Shown here: positions 24,781 to 33,756 of the stretch, piece by piece
Position numbering within the stretch: the first letter of the stretch is position 1
Layout: each line of letters starts with the position of its first letter
Assembly (NCBI GenBank): GCA_963802215.1
Contig: CAWDHQ010000002.1
Location: forward strand, 62,001 to 126,000
From: SHZI01 sp963802215
Lineage (GTDB): Bacteria > Pseudomonadota > Gammaproteobacteria > Steroidobacterales > GCA-2729495
Direction: 5' to 3'
DNA length: 64,000 nt
The notes under the pieces: generated by a model
The model's input: only the letters and a program-made list of their open reading frames with translations
Told to the model about the DNA's origin: nothing
Database searches by the model: none
Made by a program: the position numbers and the translations under genes

Positions 24781-25751
24781 GCCAGGTGGCAGGCTACCGT
24801 CCGCGACGGGTCACCGACGGGCGACGCGAGCGATGGCGCCAGCGTCCGGCACTTCTCCATCACCTTCGGGCACCGGGGGTGAAACGGGCAGCCCGCCGGC
24901 GGATCGCGCGGCGACGGCACGTCGCCACTCAGCACGATGCGCTTCCGCCCCCCGGTGTCCACCTGGGGCACCGCTGAAAGGAGCGCCTCGGTGTAGGGGT
25001 GCAGGGGATTCCTGAACAGGTCCGCCGCGGGCGCCTGCTCTACCAGCTTGCCCAGGTACATCACGCCGATCCGGTCGCTGACGTGCTGTATGACGGCCAG
25101 GTCGTGGGAGATGAACAGGAAGGCGATACCCCGCTCCCGCTGGAGCCGGGAAATGAGGTTCAGCACCTGGGACTGGACGGACACGTCGAGGGCGGAGACC
25201 GGCTCGTCCGCCACGATGAAGCGCGGATTGAGCGCCAGCGCCCGGGCGATGCCCACCCGCTGCCGCTGGCCACCCGAGAACTCGTGGGGATACCGGTCCG
25301 CAGTCCGGGGACTCAGCCCCACCTCGTCCAGCAGTTCGGCCACCCGGGCACTGCGCTCGGACGGCGTGCCCACGCGGTGGACGTCGAGAGGCTCCCGCAC
25401 GGTCTGCGCCACCGTGCGCCGGGGACTCAGCGACCCGTAGGGATCCTGGAAGACCGCCTGCATGCGCTGGCGCCAGGGCAGCAGCTGCTGGCGATTCAGG
25501 TGGGTGATGTCCTCGCCGGCGAACCGGATCGTGCCGCTGGTGGGTTTCTGCAACCTCAGGATGGTGCGTCCCAGCGTGGACTTGCCACATCCCGACTCGC
25601 CCACGAGACCGACGGTCTGCCCCGGCGGGACGCAGAGGCTTACCCCATCCACCGCCTTTATCTGGCCTACCACACGCCGGAACACGCCCCCCCGCACGGG
25701 GAAGTGCTTCCGGAGGTCGGTTACCTCCACCAGTGGGTCGCCAGGACTCAT
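24741..25751 (-). CDS. Oligopeptide/dipeptide ABC transporter ATP-binding protein (OppF/DppF type)
   Basis: This is one of the two ATPases that power peptide import. The 336-residue product has Walker A GESGCGKST (51-59), signature FSGGQRQRV, Walker B FIVADEPVSALD and the C-terminal oligo/dipeptide-transporter domain with CPFHPRCP and a further Cys. It most likely works with the OppABCD proteins encoded at 27784-32444, but is separated from oppD by about 2 kb that includes a plus-strand gene. The last residues are encoded by a REP-like repeat. Confidence 0.9.
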   Translation of the reverse strand: MSPGDPLVEVTDLRKHFPVRGGVFRRVVGQIKAVDGVSLCVPPGQTVGLVGESGCGKSTLGRTILRLQKPTSGTIRFAGEDITHLNRQQLLPWRQRMQAVFQDPYGSLSPRRTVAQTVREPLDVHRVGTPSERSARVAELLDEVGLSPRTADRYPHEFSGGQRQRVGIARALALNPRFIVADEPVSALDVSVQSQVLNLISRLQRERGIAFLFISHDLAVIQHVSDRIGVMYLGKLVEQAPAADLFRNPLHPYTEALLSAVPQVDTGGRKRIVLSGDVPSPRDPPAGCPFHPRCPKVMEKCRTLAPSLASPVGDPSRTVACHLAGAPLGANSIGRA

Positions 25752-25811
25752 GCCGGGAGTATAGAGTGCGAGCCCAGATTTCCTTCAGACTCAACCTTCC
25801 GGAGCCCTGCC

Positions 25812-26291
<480 letters not shown>

Positions 26292-26373
26292 GGGGCCTGC
26301 CGGAAGGCCCGCCGCCGCGTGGTACGTACGGTCGGGCGGTAGCCGGGAAGTCGATCCGGGGCGTAGGCTGGTC

Positions 26374-26931
26374 CTACCCTCCAGCGGCCACCTTCTTCCA
26401 TTGGACGTGCAGCCCGCGGTGACCGACCTCGGCCTCGATGAACGGCCGGTCGACGGCCGTTGCGGCGAGAATAAAGCGGATATCGCGCAGGTGCTTGTCC
26501 GAACCCCCTTCGCGGATGAACTCAAGCTTGCGCACTATCACGTACTCGGGTGGTGCAATCCATGCCCCGGATCCGCCCAGATCAATTCGCCGGCGATTCT
26601 CCAGGGCCCAGGCATGCAGCGGATCCCGGGAGGCGAGGTAGAGATCCGCCTTGAACTGGCTCTGGTGATGGATCAGGTTGAACATGCCACCGGTGGCGCG
26701 ACCCATCGCGGCACGCATCGTCTCCGTCGGCGGAACGTAGTACTCGACCTCGGGAAACGCGGCCCGGAGTGCCGGAATGTCCGGCAGCCGTAGCACCAGG
26801 ACAATGTCGATGTCAGCGGTCAGCCGCGGCTCGCCGTAAACGCTGGCAGCTACCGAACCCGTGATGCAATAAGGCAGCTCGAGCCGCTCCAGCGGCTCGA
26901 TGAACGGTGCAAGGGGGTCAGGTGCCGGCAT
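26374..26931 (-). CDS. Nucleotidyltransferase-fold protein
   Basis: The 185-residue product has the nucleotidyltransferase superfamily signature: GSVAASVYGEPRLTADIDIVL (about residues 25-45), a G-S motif followed by the D-x-D metal pair, then LYLASRDPLHAWALENRRR and REGGSDKHLRDIRFIL. Relatives include the MNT/AbiEii-like enzymes and many uncharacterised proteins. The small upstream gene overlaps it by 14 bp, so the two are probably one unit. A toxin or antitoxin role is possible but not shown. Confidence 0.65.
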   Translation of the reverse strand: MPAPDPLAPFIEPLERLELPYCITGSVAASVYGEPRLTADIDIVLVLRLPDIPALRAAFPEVEYYVPPTETMRAAMGRATGGMFNLIHHQSQFKADLYLASRDPLHAWALENRRRIDLGGSGAWIAPPEYVIVRKLEFIREGGSDKHLRDIRFILAATAVDRPFIEAEVGHRGLHVQWKKVAAGG

Positions 26932-27115
26932 GGCGCAGCGAGCGGCGCGCCTCGGCCTCGAGCTGGTCGTCGGTCCAGTCCGGGTGGGTCATGCGCAGGC
27001 CTGCCATCCGCAGCCTGATGCCCGTCTCGTACAGCACCGCGACGGCCGCGAGCTTTTCCGCGGGTGTGGCGCGTTTCAGGTCCTCGAGGTGAACCGGGTG
27101 GATGGGCTCTTCCAT
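26918..27115 (-). CDS. Small protein of unknown function paired with the nucleotidyltransferase
   Basis: The 65-residue product is predicted helical and ends in the segment MAGLRMTHPDWTDDQLEAEARRSLRHA. The pattern of hydrophobic and charged residues suggests a small soluble helical protein. I recognise the type as one found next to predicted nucleotidyltransferases, without a known function. I chose the ATG at 27115; an upstream ATG at 27178 would add 21 less convincing residues. Confidence 0.55.
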   Translation of the reverse strand: MEEPIHPVHLEDLKRATPAEKLAAVAVLYETGIRLRMAGLRMTHPDWTDDQLEAEARRSLRHAGT

Positions 27116-27357
27116 GGGTCGGGAGAATAGGTCATTCAAAGCCCCTGCCGAAAGCCCGGGCGCGGCGGCCCTGGCCACGGGTCACCGGTGAGCGGCAGCA
27201 CCGGCGCCCGCGAGCCCGGCCCTGGGGGGTGAGCGAGAGCCGGCCGGGGACGTAGCGGCACAGCCGTTGCCCGACAGCAGCTGGCGACTGCAGCGCCTTG
27301 CGCGGTGGCCGCGCCTGCTGCTTTGACCGCTGCGGAACGCGCCAGGCCGAAGCAGAA

Positions 27358-27663
27358 CTACCGCAGCACCTGCTGCAGCGTCACGATCAGCCCGACAGTG
27401 ATCGCGAGGAAAGCGCCCAGCTTGACCGTCAGTCGCAGTTCGAGGCGTTCGAAGCGACTATCCATCTCGACCTTCAGCGCGCGCATCTCCGCTTTCAGCG
27501 CGTGTATCTCACCACTGACCTGCTCGCGAAGGTATTGCAGGTCGGTCTTGGTGGCGACAATGGCTTCCATGTCCCTCTCGAGCGCTTCGGCCACGCCGCG
27601 GGCGGCAGCGGCTGAGACCTTAGCCTCCAGCATCGCGTCGTAAATGGCAAGGGTGCTTTTCAT
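27358..27663 (-). CDS. Coiled-coil membrane protein (DUF1640/CCDC90-like)
   Basis: The 101-residue product has a helical N-terminus (YDAMLEAKVSAAAARGVAEALERDM), a coiled coil of about 45 residues (TKTDLQYLREQVSGEIHALKAEMRALKVEMDSRFERLELR, by its heptad pattern), and one C-terminal transmembrane helix (KLGAFLAITVGLIVTLQQVL). This is the DUF1640 layout. Bacterial members have no established role. The ATG at 27663 was preferred to one at 27708. The 242 bp between its end and the next gene (27116-27357) hold no recognisable feature. Confidence 0.65.
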   Translation of the reverse strand: MKSTLAIYDAMLEAKVSAAAARGVAEALERDMEAIVATKTDLQYLREQVSGEIHALKAEMRALKVEMDSRFERLELRLTVKLGAFLAITVGLIVTLQQVLR

Positions 27664-27783
27664 GATCCAGACTGCCGGAGCAGTAGCGAGGTGATCTGCT
27701 CGCAGCATGCAGGCGAAGCCGCTGGACGTCTCTCGACAAAAGTCGGGAGTTGAAGCAGATATGCGTTGGGAACGGGCGTCTTG

Positions 27784-28764
27784 CTACAAGGGGTAGTGAC
27801 AGGCCACCAGCGAGCCGCCGTTCCCGGCCCCTGCCAGCGGTGGCCTCTCCACCCGGCACCGGTCCTGCACCCGCGGGCACCGGTCAGCGAACCGGCACCC
27901 GGCGGGCAGGTTGAGCAGGTCGGGCACCCGCCCGGGAATCACCGGCAGTTCCGCCAGCCGCTCAGCCCGCAGCCGGGGAATCGAGGCCAGCAGGCCGGCC
28001 GTGTAGGGATGCCGGGGCCGGCTGAACAGCGACGCCACGTCCCCCGCTTCCACGATGCTCCCGCAGTACATCACGACAGCCCGCTTGCAGGTCTCGGCGA
28101 CGACCCCCAGGTCGTGGGTCACGAGGATCATGGCCATGCGGAATTCCGCCTGCAGCGCGCTGATCTGCTGCAGCACCTGGGCCTGGGTCGTGACGTCCAG
28201 GGCCGTGGTGGGCTCGTCGGCGATCAGCAGCTGGGGATTGCAGGACAACGCCATGGCGATCATCACCCGCTGGCGCATGCCGCCGGACAGCTGGTGGGGA
28301 TAGTCGTCGAGCCGCGACGACGCCGCCGGGATGTTCACCTTCGCCAGCAGTTCCGCCGCCACGACCCGCGCCTGGCGGCGCGTCAGGTCCCGGTGGCGGC
28401 AGAGGACATCGGCCATCTGGCTGCCGATGGTGAACACGGGGTTCAGCGCCGTCATGGGCTCCTGGAAGATCATGGAGACTTCGCGACCGCGGACATCCTC
28501 GATCTCCCGGTTGGGAAGCGGCACGAGGTCACGACCGTTCAGCTCGACGCTGCCACTCGCGATGCGCCCCGGCGGCATCGGAATCAGGCGCAGGATCGAC
28601 AGGCCCGTCACGGTCTTGCCACAACCCGACTCGCCCACGAGGCCAAGCGTCTCGTTCGGCTGAACGTCGAAGCTCACCCTGTCCACGGCCCGGATCACGC
28701 CCTCCTCCGTGACGAACTCCACGGACAGGTCGCGAACCCGCAGCACCGGGGCCTCAGCCGCCAT
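27784..28764 (-). CDS. Oligopeptide/dipeptide ABC transporter ATP-binding protein (OppD/DppD type)
   Basis: The 326-residue product has Walker A GESGCGKT (44-51), signature LSGGMRQRV, Walker B LLIADEPTTALD and the C-terminal Cys-containing peptide-transporter domain (CRFADRCPRVQDRC). Those C-terminal Cys are where a 4Fe-4S cluster has been described in some dipeptide transporter ATPases. It overlaps oppC by 1 nt (TGATG) and is the last gene of the contiguous oppABCD block. Confidence 0.92.
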   Translation of the reverse strand: MAAEAPVLRVRDLSVEFVTEEGVIRAVDRVSFDVQPNETLGLVGESGCGKTVTGLSILRLIPMPPGRIASGSVELNGRDLVPLPNREIEDVRGREVSMIFQEPMTALNPVFTIGSQMADVLCRHRDLTRRQARVVAAELLAKVNIPAASSRLDDYPHQLSGGMRQRVMIAMALSCNPQLLIADEPTTALDVTTQAQVLQQISALQAEFRMAMILVTHDLGVVAETCKRAVVMYCGSIVEAGDVASLFSRPRHPYTAGLLASIPRLRAERLAELPVIPGRVPDLLNLPAGCRFADRCPRVQDRCRVERPPLAGAGNGGSLVACHYPL

Positions 28765-29651
28765 CAGCCGACCTTCCGCGGGTCAAGCGCGTCCTGCAGG
28801 GCGTCCGCCACGGCGTTGAAGGCCATCACGAGGCCGAACATCAGCAGCGAGGCGGCGAGGAAGTTGTTGTAGAAGCCTGCAAGCACCTCCTTCGTGCTCT
28901 CATCGATCATCAGGCCCCAGCTCATGCTGTCCTTGATGCCGATGCCCAGAAAGCTGAGGATCACCTCGGCCTTGATTGCGCCGACGAAGAGGATGGACGC
29001 CTGGACCAGCAGGATGTGTCCGGTGTTCGGCAGGATGTGGCGGAAGATGATGACGGGCTCCGGCACTCCGATGGAATGCGCCGCCTCCACGTATTCCATG
29101 CCCCTGAGCTTGATGACTTCTCCCCGGATCAGCCTGGCGGTGCCGACCCAGAAGGTCGAAATCATGGCGAAGTGCATCGCCCAGGGGTTATCCGCCAGCG
29201 CGTAGGCGACAGCCGCCACGAAGAGGTAGAAGGGAATGGCGTCGAGGACCCCCATGGCCCAGATCAGCAGCTCGTCCAGCAGACTGCCCGCAAAAAAGCC
29301 GGCGAAAGCGCCCAGCACAGCCCCCATGGCAGTCGCCGTCACCGCCACGATCAGTCCGACCTCGAACGCCGTCGCGGTGCTGAATAACGCCCGGTCGAAG
29401 ATGTCCTGCCCGATGACGTTCGTCCCGAACCAGTGTGCGCCTGATGCACCTTCCCACTTGGATCCGGCGAGATCGCCCCAGCCGGCAGCCCACCAGCCGA
29501 GCCAGACGCCCACCGCGATCACGAAGTAAACGAACACGACGCCAAGCGCGAGCATACCGAGCCGGTCCCGGCCGAACTTGCGCGCGGCCTTGCGCCACAT
29601 CGATTCGCGCTGGCTTCGCCGACCGGATCCCGCCACGGTGACGGCCGTCAC
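28764..29651 (-). CDS. Oligopeptide/dipeptide ABC transporter permease (OppC/DppC type)
   Basis: The 295-residue product has a cytosolic N-terminus, a first helix at about 35-57, a periplasmic insertion (HWFGTNVIGQDIFDRALF, the OppC hallmark) and five further helices. The ATPase-coupling EAA-like loop is at EYVEAAHSIGVPEPVIIFRHILPN. It starts with GTG overlapping the oppB stop by 4 bp. Together with OppB it forms the membrane channel. Confidence 0.92.
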   Translation of the reverse strand: MTAVTVAGSGRRSQRESMWRKAARKFGRDRLGMLALGVVFVYFVIAVGVWLGWWAAGWGDLAGSKWEGASGAHWFGTNVIGQDIFDRALFSTATAFEVGLIVAVTATAMGAVLGAFAGFFAGSLLDELLIWAMGVLDAIPFYLFVAAVAYALADNPWAMHFAMISTFWVGTARLIRGEVIKLRGMEYVEAAHSIGVPEPVIIFRHILPNTGHILLVQASILFVGAIKAEVILSFLGIGIKDSMSWGLMIDESTKEVLAGFYNNFLAASLLMFGLVMAFNAVADALQDALDPRKVG

Positions 29652-30598
29652 TTCAGCGTCACCCGGGGATCGACGAGGCGGTAGAGGATATCGTTCAGGA
29701 TCACGACAAAGACAAACAGGATCGCTGTGAGGCTCACCACTGCCTTCAGTACCGGCTGGTCGCCCGTGACTATCGCCTCGTAGGTTGCCTTGCCGATTCC
29801 AGGAATGCCGAAGTAGCTTTCTATCAGCAACGCGCCGCCGATGGCCACCTGGGGAATCGAGAACATGATTCGGGTGATGATGGGGATCATGCAGTTCTTG
29901 AGAATATTCCGGAAGAAGATGCGCGACTCGGGAAGTCCGAAGGCCCGGGCCGTGCGCACGTGGTCACGAGACATCTCCTCGACGATCACCGACCGGTAGA
30001 ACCGGGTCTCGTAGCCCACGGCGACGAACATGATCGCCAGGGTCGGCACGGTGACATAGGTGAGGTACTGCCCCAGAGAATCCGCATTCCACCCGCGCAC
30101 GGGAAACAGGTCGAGCCCGTCACTCGAGCTCAGGAGGATCTGGAAGCCGATGATCACGATGAGAAAGCTCACGCTCATTCCGATCACGGCGAGCGCCATG
30201 ATCAGCTTGTCGGGCCAGCCGCCCCGCCAGTACGCGGCCGCCAGTGCCAGCAGCAGGCCGACGAGGTGACCCAGGACAAAGCCCGGCAGGACCAGGGCCA
30301 GCGATACGGGGATCTTACTGGCCAGGAGGGCGGACACCGGCTCGCCGGTGGAGGCGCTGCCAAAGTCGAGCGTCAGGATCTCCCGGAGGAAGATGAGGTA
30401 GCGCTGGGCGAAGTTCTGGTCATACCCAAGCTGGTGGCGGACCTCGAGGATCTGCTGCGGAGTGGGATTCTTGCCGAGCAGCTGGTAGGTCATGTCCGGA
30501 CCGAACCACACCATCAGCGCGAAGCTCACGAGCGTCACACCGAGGATGAGCGGGATGCCCCCCAGGAGCTTGCGCAGGGAATACTGCAGCAGCTCCAC
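29648..30598 (-). CDS. Oligopeptide/dipeptide ABC transporter permease (OppB/DppB type)
   Basis: The 316-residue product has the OppB start (LLQYSLRKLLGGIPLILGVTLVSF), a periplasmic loop with RYLIFLREILTLDFG, and six helices in total. The EAA-like loop is HVRTARAFGLPESRIFFRNIL. I chose the GTG at 30598, 1 nt after the oppA stop, over the earlier in-frame start inside oppA, because it puts the first helix at the family position. Confidence 0.92.
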   Translation of the reverse strand: MELLQYSLRKLLGGIPLILGVTLVSFALMVWFGPDMTYQLLGKNPTPQQILEVRHQLGYDQNFAQRYLIFLREILTLDFGSASTGEPVSALLASKIPVSLALVLPGFVLGHLVGLLLALAAAYWRGGWPDKLIMALAVIGMSVSFLIVIIGFQILLSSSDGLDLFPVRGWNADSLGQYLTYVTVPTLAIMFVAVGYETRFYRSVIVEEMSRDHVRTARAFGLPESRIFFRNILKNCMIPIITRIMFSIPQVAIGGALLIESYFGIPGIGKATYEAIVTGDQPVLKAVVSLTAILFVFVVILNDILYRLVDPRVTLK

Positions 30599-30599
30599 G

Positions 30600-32444
30600 T
30601 CAGCGCCCCGTCGCAGCCGGCTGTTCGGGCACCAGGTCAACGAACTTCAGGAAGAAGCCGCCGACGATTTCCCTGTCGGGGACGGCGATCACGTCCTTGT
30701 GCCACAGGTAGATGCGGGTCCGGGACAGCCCCGAGATGACGACGCAGTCGTCGATGACCATCTGGTTCATGCGCCGGTAGATGGCGGTGCGCTCCGGCGA
30801 CGGCAGCATCACGGATGACAGCTCATACAGCCGGTCGAACTCAGCATCTACCCAGTTGGCGTGGTTCGATCCGGGTGTGGCATTCGGGCCGTAGTACAGC
30901 TGCAGCGTGTTCTCCGCATCGGGGAAGTCGAGCTTCCAGCCGGTGGAAATCAGCGGCAACTCGCTCCGCTTCCAGGCCCGGGATAGATCCCCAAAGTTTG
31001 CAAATGTCTTGTGAACCACCTTGTCGGCGGGGAATCCGATGTCCCGCATCCAGGCCCGGAACTGCTCGAAGAACAGGCGGTCGGTGGTGCCGACGGTAGT
31101 CCCGTAGACGATCCTGGGCAGGTTCTCCGCATTCCAGCCGTTGTCCCGCAGGAGTTGCCGGGCGGCCGCTACGTCGCGGGTGACACTGTCGCGGGAGATC
31201 TCCGGATCGTACTCGGGACTGGCTGGCAGGATGATGCCGGGGAAGACCTCGCCGATACCGTTGTACCAGCTCTCGTTGCGGCCCGGCCAGTCATAGCCCT
31301 TGATGATGGCACAGCGGAGTGCCCTGTTCCGGCGCTCCCGGACGGGGTCCGGGTTATAGCCGATCTCCGGGAAGGACATGTTGAACGAGGTCGAGATGAA
31401 GCCGGCCTCCAGCCCGGCGTAGTAGTGGTACTTCTCGGCGTACTCCGGGCGCAGGGTGACGGGCCGCTTGCTGGCCAGTACTCGTTCGGCCTGCTCAATG
31501 GGGAGAGTCGTCAGCTGGACTTCGTCGCCCTTGGTGAACGAACTCCAGGACGCGCTGGGTTCCTTGATGAAATGGAATTCAAGGCGGTCGACGAACGGCG
31601 GTGACCGGCCCTGGATCGCCTCGACGCCGCTGAAACTCTGGGTGGCCGGATTGTAGCCTTCGGCTGCGAGGTCGACGGGTTCCTGGCGAAAGCCGGGATT
31701 GCGCTCCATGACGACCCGCGCGGTGTCGTAGGAGATGAGCTTGAACGGGCCGGAGCCTACCGGATGAACGCCAAGCTCCTTGCCGTACATCTCGACCGCC
31801 TCGCGGGGCACTACGGCCGCGTATTGCTGTGCCAACGTATCCACGAGCTGCGGGTACGGCCGGGTGAGGCGTACTTCCAGCGTGTGCGCATCGATCACGC
31901 GAAGGCCTGAAACGGGTCGCGAATAGTCCGATCCCGCCGCCTTCCATTCGTCGAGTCCGGCGATGCGCCCTTGCCAGAGCCATGCGCCCTGGGGCTGGTT
32001 CTTCGGATCAAACTGCCGCTTGAGGGAGTAGACGAGATCGTCCGCCACCACCTCCCGGCCCTTGCCGCTGATGAAGCAGGGATCATCGACGAAGTACACG
32101 CCCTTCTTGAGGGTGAACGTGTAGGTCAGGCCGTCCGCCGAGACCACCGGGAAGCCGGCGGCCAGATTCGGCTTCAACTGGTAGGGCCGCGCGAGATACT
32201 GGTACGAGTACAGCGTGTCGTAGGCATTGACGATGACGAAGCTCGCATAGATGTTCGAGCCCTGGACGGGGTCCAGGGTCGTGGGCGATTCGTCCATGGC
32301 GTAACGGAAGGTCTTCAGCGAGGGTGCGTACTGCTGGCTGGGTGCGGGCCCCGAATCACAGCCAGCCAGCAATAAACCCACAACTATGGAAAGAATAAGT
32401 CTGAAAATGATCACAAACGACACTTTCGCAGAGGATTTCGGCAT
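30600..32444 (-). CDS. Peptide ABC transporter substrate-binding lipoprotein (OppA/DppA type)
   Basis: The 614-residue product is an SBP_bac_5 family receptor. It has a lipoprotein signal peptide with lipobox LAGC (Cys29), so it is tethered to a membrane facing the periplasm. Family segments include SPTTLDPVQGSNIYASFVIVNAYDTL, the GLTYTFTLKKGVYF strand pair and HPVGSGPFKL. At about 590 mature residues it is longer than E. coli OppA (about 517). It leads a minus-strand oppABCD unit and is divergent from dtd. Confidence 0.92.
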   Translation of the reverse strand: MPKSSAKVSFVIIFRLILSIVVGLLLAGCDSGPAPSQQYAPSLKTFRYAMDESPTTLDPVQGSNIYASFVIVNAYDTLYSYQYLARPYQLKPNLAAGFPVVSADGLTYTFTLKKGVYFVDDPCFISGKGREVVADDLVYSLKRQFDPKNQPQGAWLWQGRIAGLDEWKAAGSDYSRPVSGLRVIDAHTLEVRLTRPYPQLVDTLAQQYAAVVPREAVEMYGKELGVHPVGSGPFKLISYDTARVVMERNPGFRQEPVDLAAEGYNPATQSFSGVEAIQGRSPPFVDRLEFHFIKEPSASWSSFTKGDEVQLTTLPIEQAERVLASKRPVTLRPEYAEKYHYYAGLEAGFISTSFNMSFPEIGYNPDPVRERRNRALRCAIIKGYDWPGRNESWYNGIGEVFPGIILPASPEYDPEISRDSVTRDVAAARQLLRDNGWNAENLPRIVYGTTVGTTDRLFFEQFRAWMRDIGFPADKVVHKTFANFGDLSRAWKRSELPLISTGWKLDFPDAENTLQLYYGPNATPGSNHANWVDAEFDRLYELSSVMLPSPERTAIYRRMNQMVIDDCVVISGLSRTRIYLWHKDVIAVPDREIVGGFFLKFVDLVPEQPAATGR

Positions 32445-32543
32445 ATATCAGCCTGTTGGTTCCACATATTGCCAATCTGCGCCTTCGTGGGGATACAGCC
32501 TATATTTAGCCGGTGAAAGCGCCGCCTTGTGGGATGAACATCC

Positions 32544-33005
32544 GTGATAGGCCTCCTGCAGAGGGTCAAGAGGGCCAGCGTCGAGGTCACCGGGGTCCGG
32601 ATTGCGGGTATCGGCCAAGGCCTGCTGGTCCTGGTGGGAGTCGAGCGTGGCGATACGATCGTGGGTGCGGAGCGCCTGGCGGAACGCCTGCTGGCGTACC
32701 GTGTCTTCCCCGATGACACAGGACGGATGAACCGGAGCGTGCGGGACGTGGCAGGCGAATTGCTGCTGGTGCCCCAGTTCACGCTGGCCGCGGACACGGG
32801 CCACGGCAACCGGCCGGGCTTCGAGCCCGCGGCACCCCCCGACGAGGGCGAGGCCCTGTTCGGACATCTGGTTAATGCGGTGCAGTCCCGGTGGCACCGG
32901 GTACAGACGGGCCAGTTTGGCGCAGATATGGAAGTGGAGCTCGTCAATAGTGGTCCCGTCACGTTTTCCCTGCGCGTGCCGCCACGCCCTGTCGTGCGAC
33001 CGTGA
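32544..33005 (+). CDS. dtd: D-aminoacyl-tRNA deacylase
   Basis: Dtd hydrolyses D-aminoacyl-tRNAs, protecting translation from D-amino acids. The 153-residue product begins MIGLLQRVKRASVEV and carries the motif VPQFTLAADTGHGNRPGF (family SQFTLxAD) and NSGPVTF (family NxGPVT), which bring the two active-site strands together. It starts with GTG. Length is slightly over the family norm (145). Confidence 0.94.
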   Translation: MIGLLQRVKRASVEVTGVRIAGIGQGLLVLVGVERGDTIVGAERLAERLLAYRVFPDDTGRMNRSVRDVAGELLLVPQFTLAADTGHGNRPGFEPAAPPDEGEALFGHLVNAVQSRWHRVQTGQFGADMEVELVNSGPVTFSLRVPPRPVVRP

Positions 33006-33109
33006 TCTTTGTCACGTAGCGGCACCCTGATCAGGCTATCCTAATCGCTTAGCCGGGCCTTTCGGCCACGCTGCCGCAAGCGCGCAGCGAATTCACCGGA
33101 GATACGCAC

Positions 33110-33355
33110 ATGGGACTTGGCGGCATCAGCATCTGGCAACTACTCATTGTCCTGCTCATCGTGGTCATGATCTTCGGCACCAAGCGCCTGAAGGATGTCG
33201 GCCAGGACCTGGGGGGCGCGGTCAAGGGCTTCAAGAAGGCGATGGGCGACGCCGATAAGGACGCGGAAGAGCCACGCCAGCTGGGCAAGCCCGACGCGGA
33301 GTTCCCCGACCCGGGCGCGGCCAAGCGGGACTCGGAGCGCAGTGGCAACGCCTGA
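33110..33355 (+). CDS. tatA: Sec-independent protein translocase subunit TatA
   Basis: TatA forms the size-variable pore element of the twin-arginine pathway. The 81-residue product has the short N-terminal helix (WQLLIVLLIVVMIFG), the hinge FGTKRLKDVGQDLG, the amphipathic helix AVKGFKKAMGD and a charged tail. GGAG precedes the ATG. First gene of tatABC. Confidence 0.94.
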   Translation: MGLGGISIWQLLIVLLIVVMIFGTKRLKDVGQDLGGAVKGFKKAMGDADKDAEEPRQLGKPDAEFPDPGAAKRDSERSGNA

Positions 33356-33382
33356 TCACCCTTCCACGGGGGCTGACCAGCG

Positions 33383-33733
33383 ATGTTTGAAATCGGTTTC
33401 TGGGAGCTGGCCCTCCTGGCAGTTCTTGGCTTGGTCGTCCTGGGTCCGGAGAAGCTGCCCAAGGTAGCCTCCCAGCTGGGTCGCTACGCCGGCCAGGCGA
33501 GGCGCATGGCGCGCACCCTTACGGCGCAGGTCCGCGATGAGCTGGAGGCGGAGGAACGCCGGATCAGTGCCCGCGATTCGGCGCCAGCGACTCCGCCGGC
33601 GCCGCCCCAACCCACCTACAACCGGCCGGGAGCCGATGACCTCATTCCCGGCGGTGCACCGGAAGCTTCAGTGAACCCGGCGATGACGGCGGCCGACGAG
33701 AGCGCAGAGACTGCGCATCGCCCGCAGGCCTGA
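33383..33733 (+). CDS. tatB: Sec-independent protein translocase subunit TatB
   Basis: TatB works with TatC as the twin-arginine signal receptor. The 116-residue product starts MFEIGFWELALLAVLGLVVLGPEKLP, with the conserved Glu in the membrane helix (E8) and the GPEKLP hinge, then an amphipathic helix and a Pro-rich acidic tail. It lies 27 bp after tatA. Confidence 0.94.
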   Translation: MFEIGFWELALLAVLGLVVLGPEKLPKVASQLGRYAGQARRMARTLTAQVRDELEAEERRISARDSAPATPPAPPQPTYNRPGADDLIPGGAPEASVNPAMTAADESAETAHRPQA

Positions 33734-33756
33734 GGCCGGGGACCTTCCCCGACGTC

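Noticed and set aside
27116..27357. Small gene or RNA in the 242-bp gap beside the nucleotidyltransferase pair
   Set aside because: Only short GC-rich frames without start signals or motifs, and no stable RNA fold was evident by eye.
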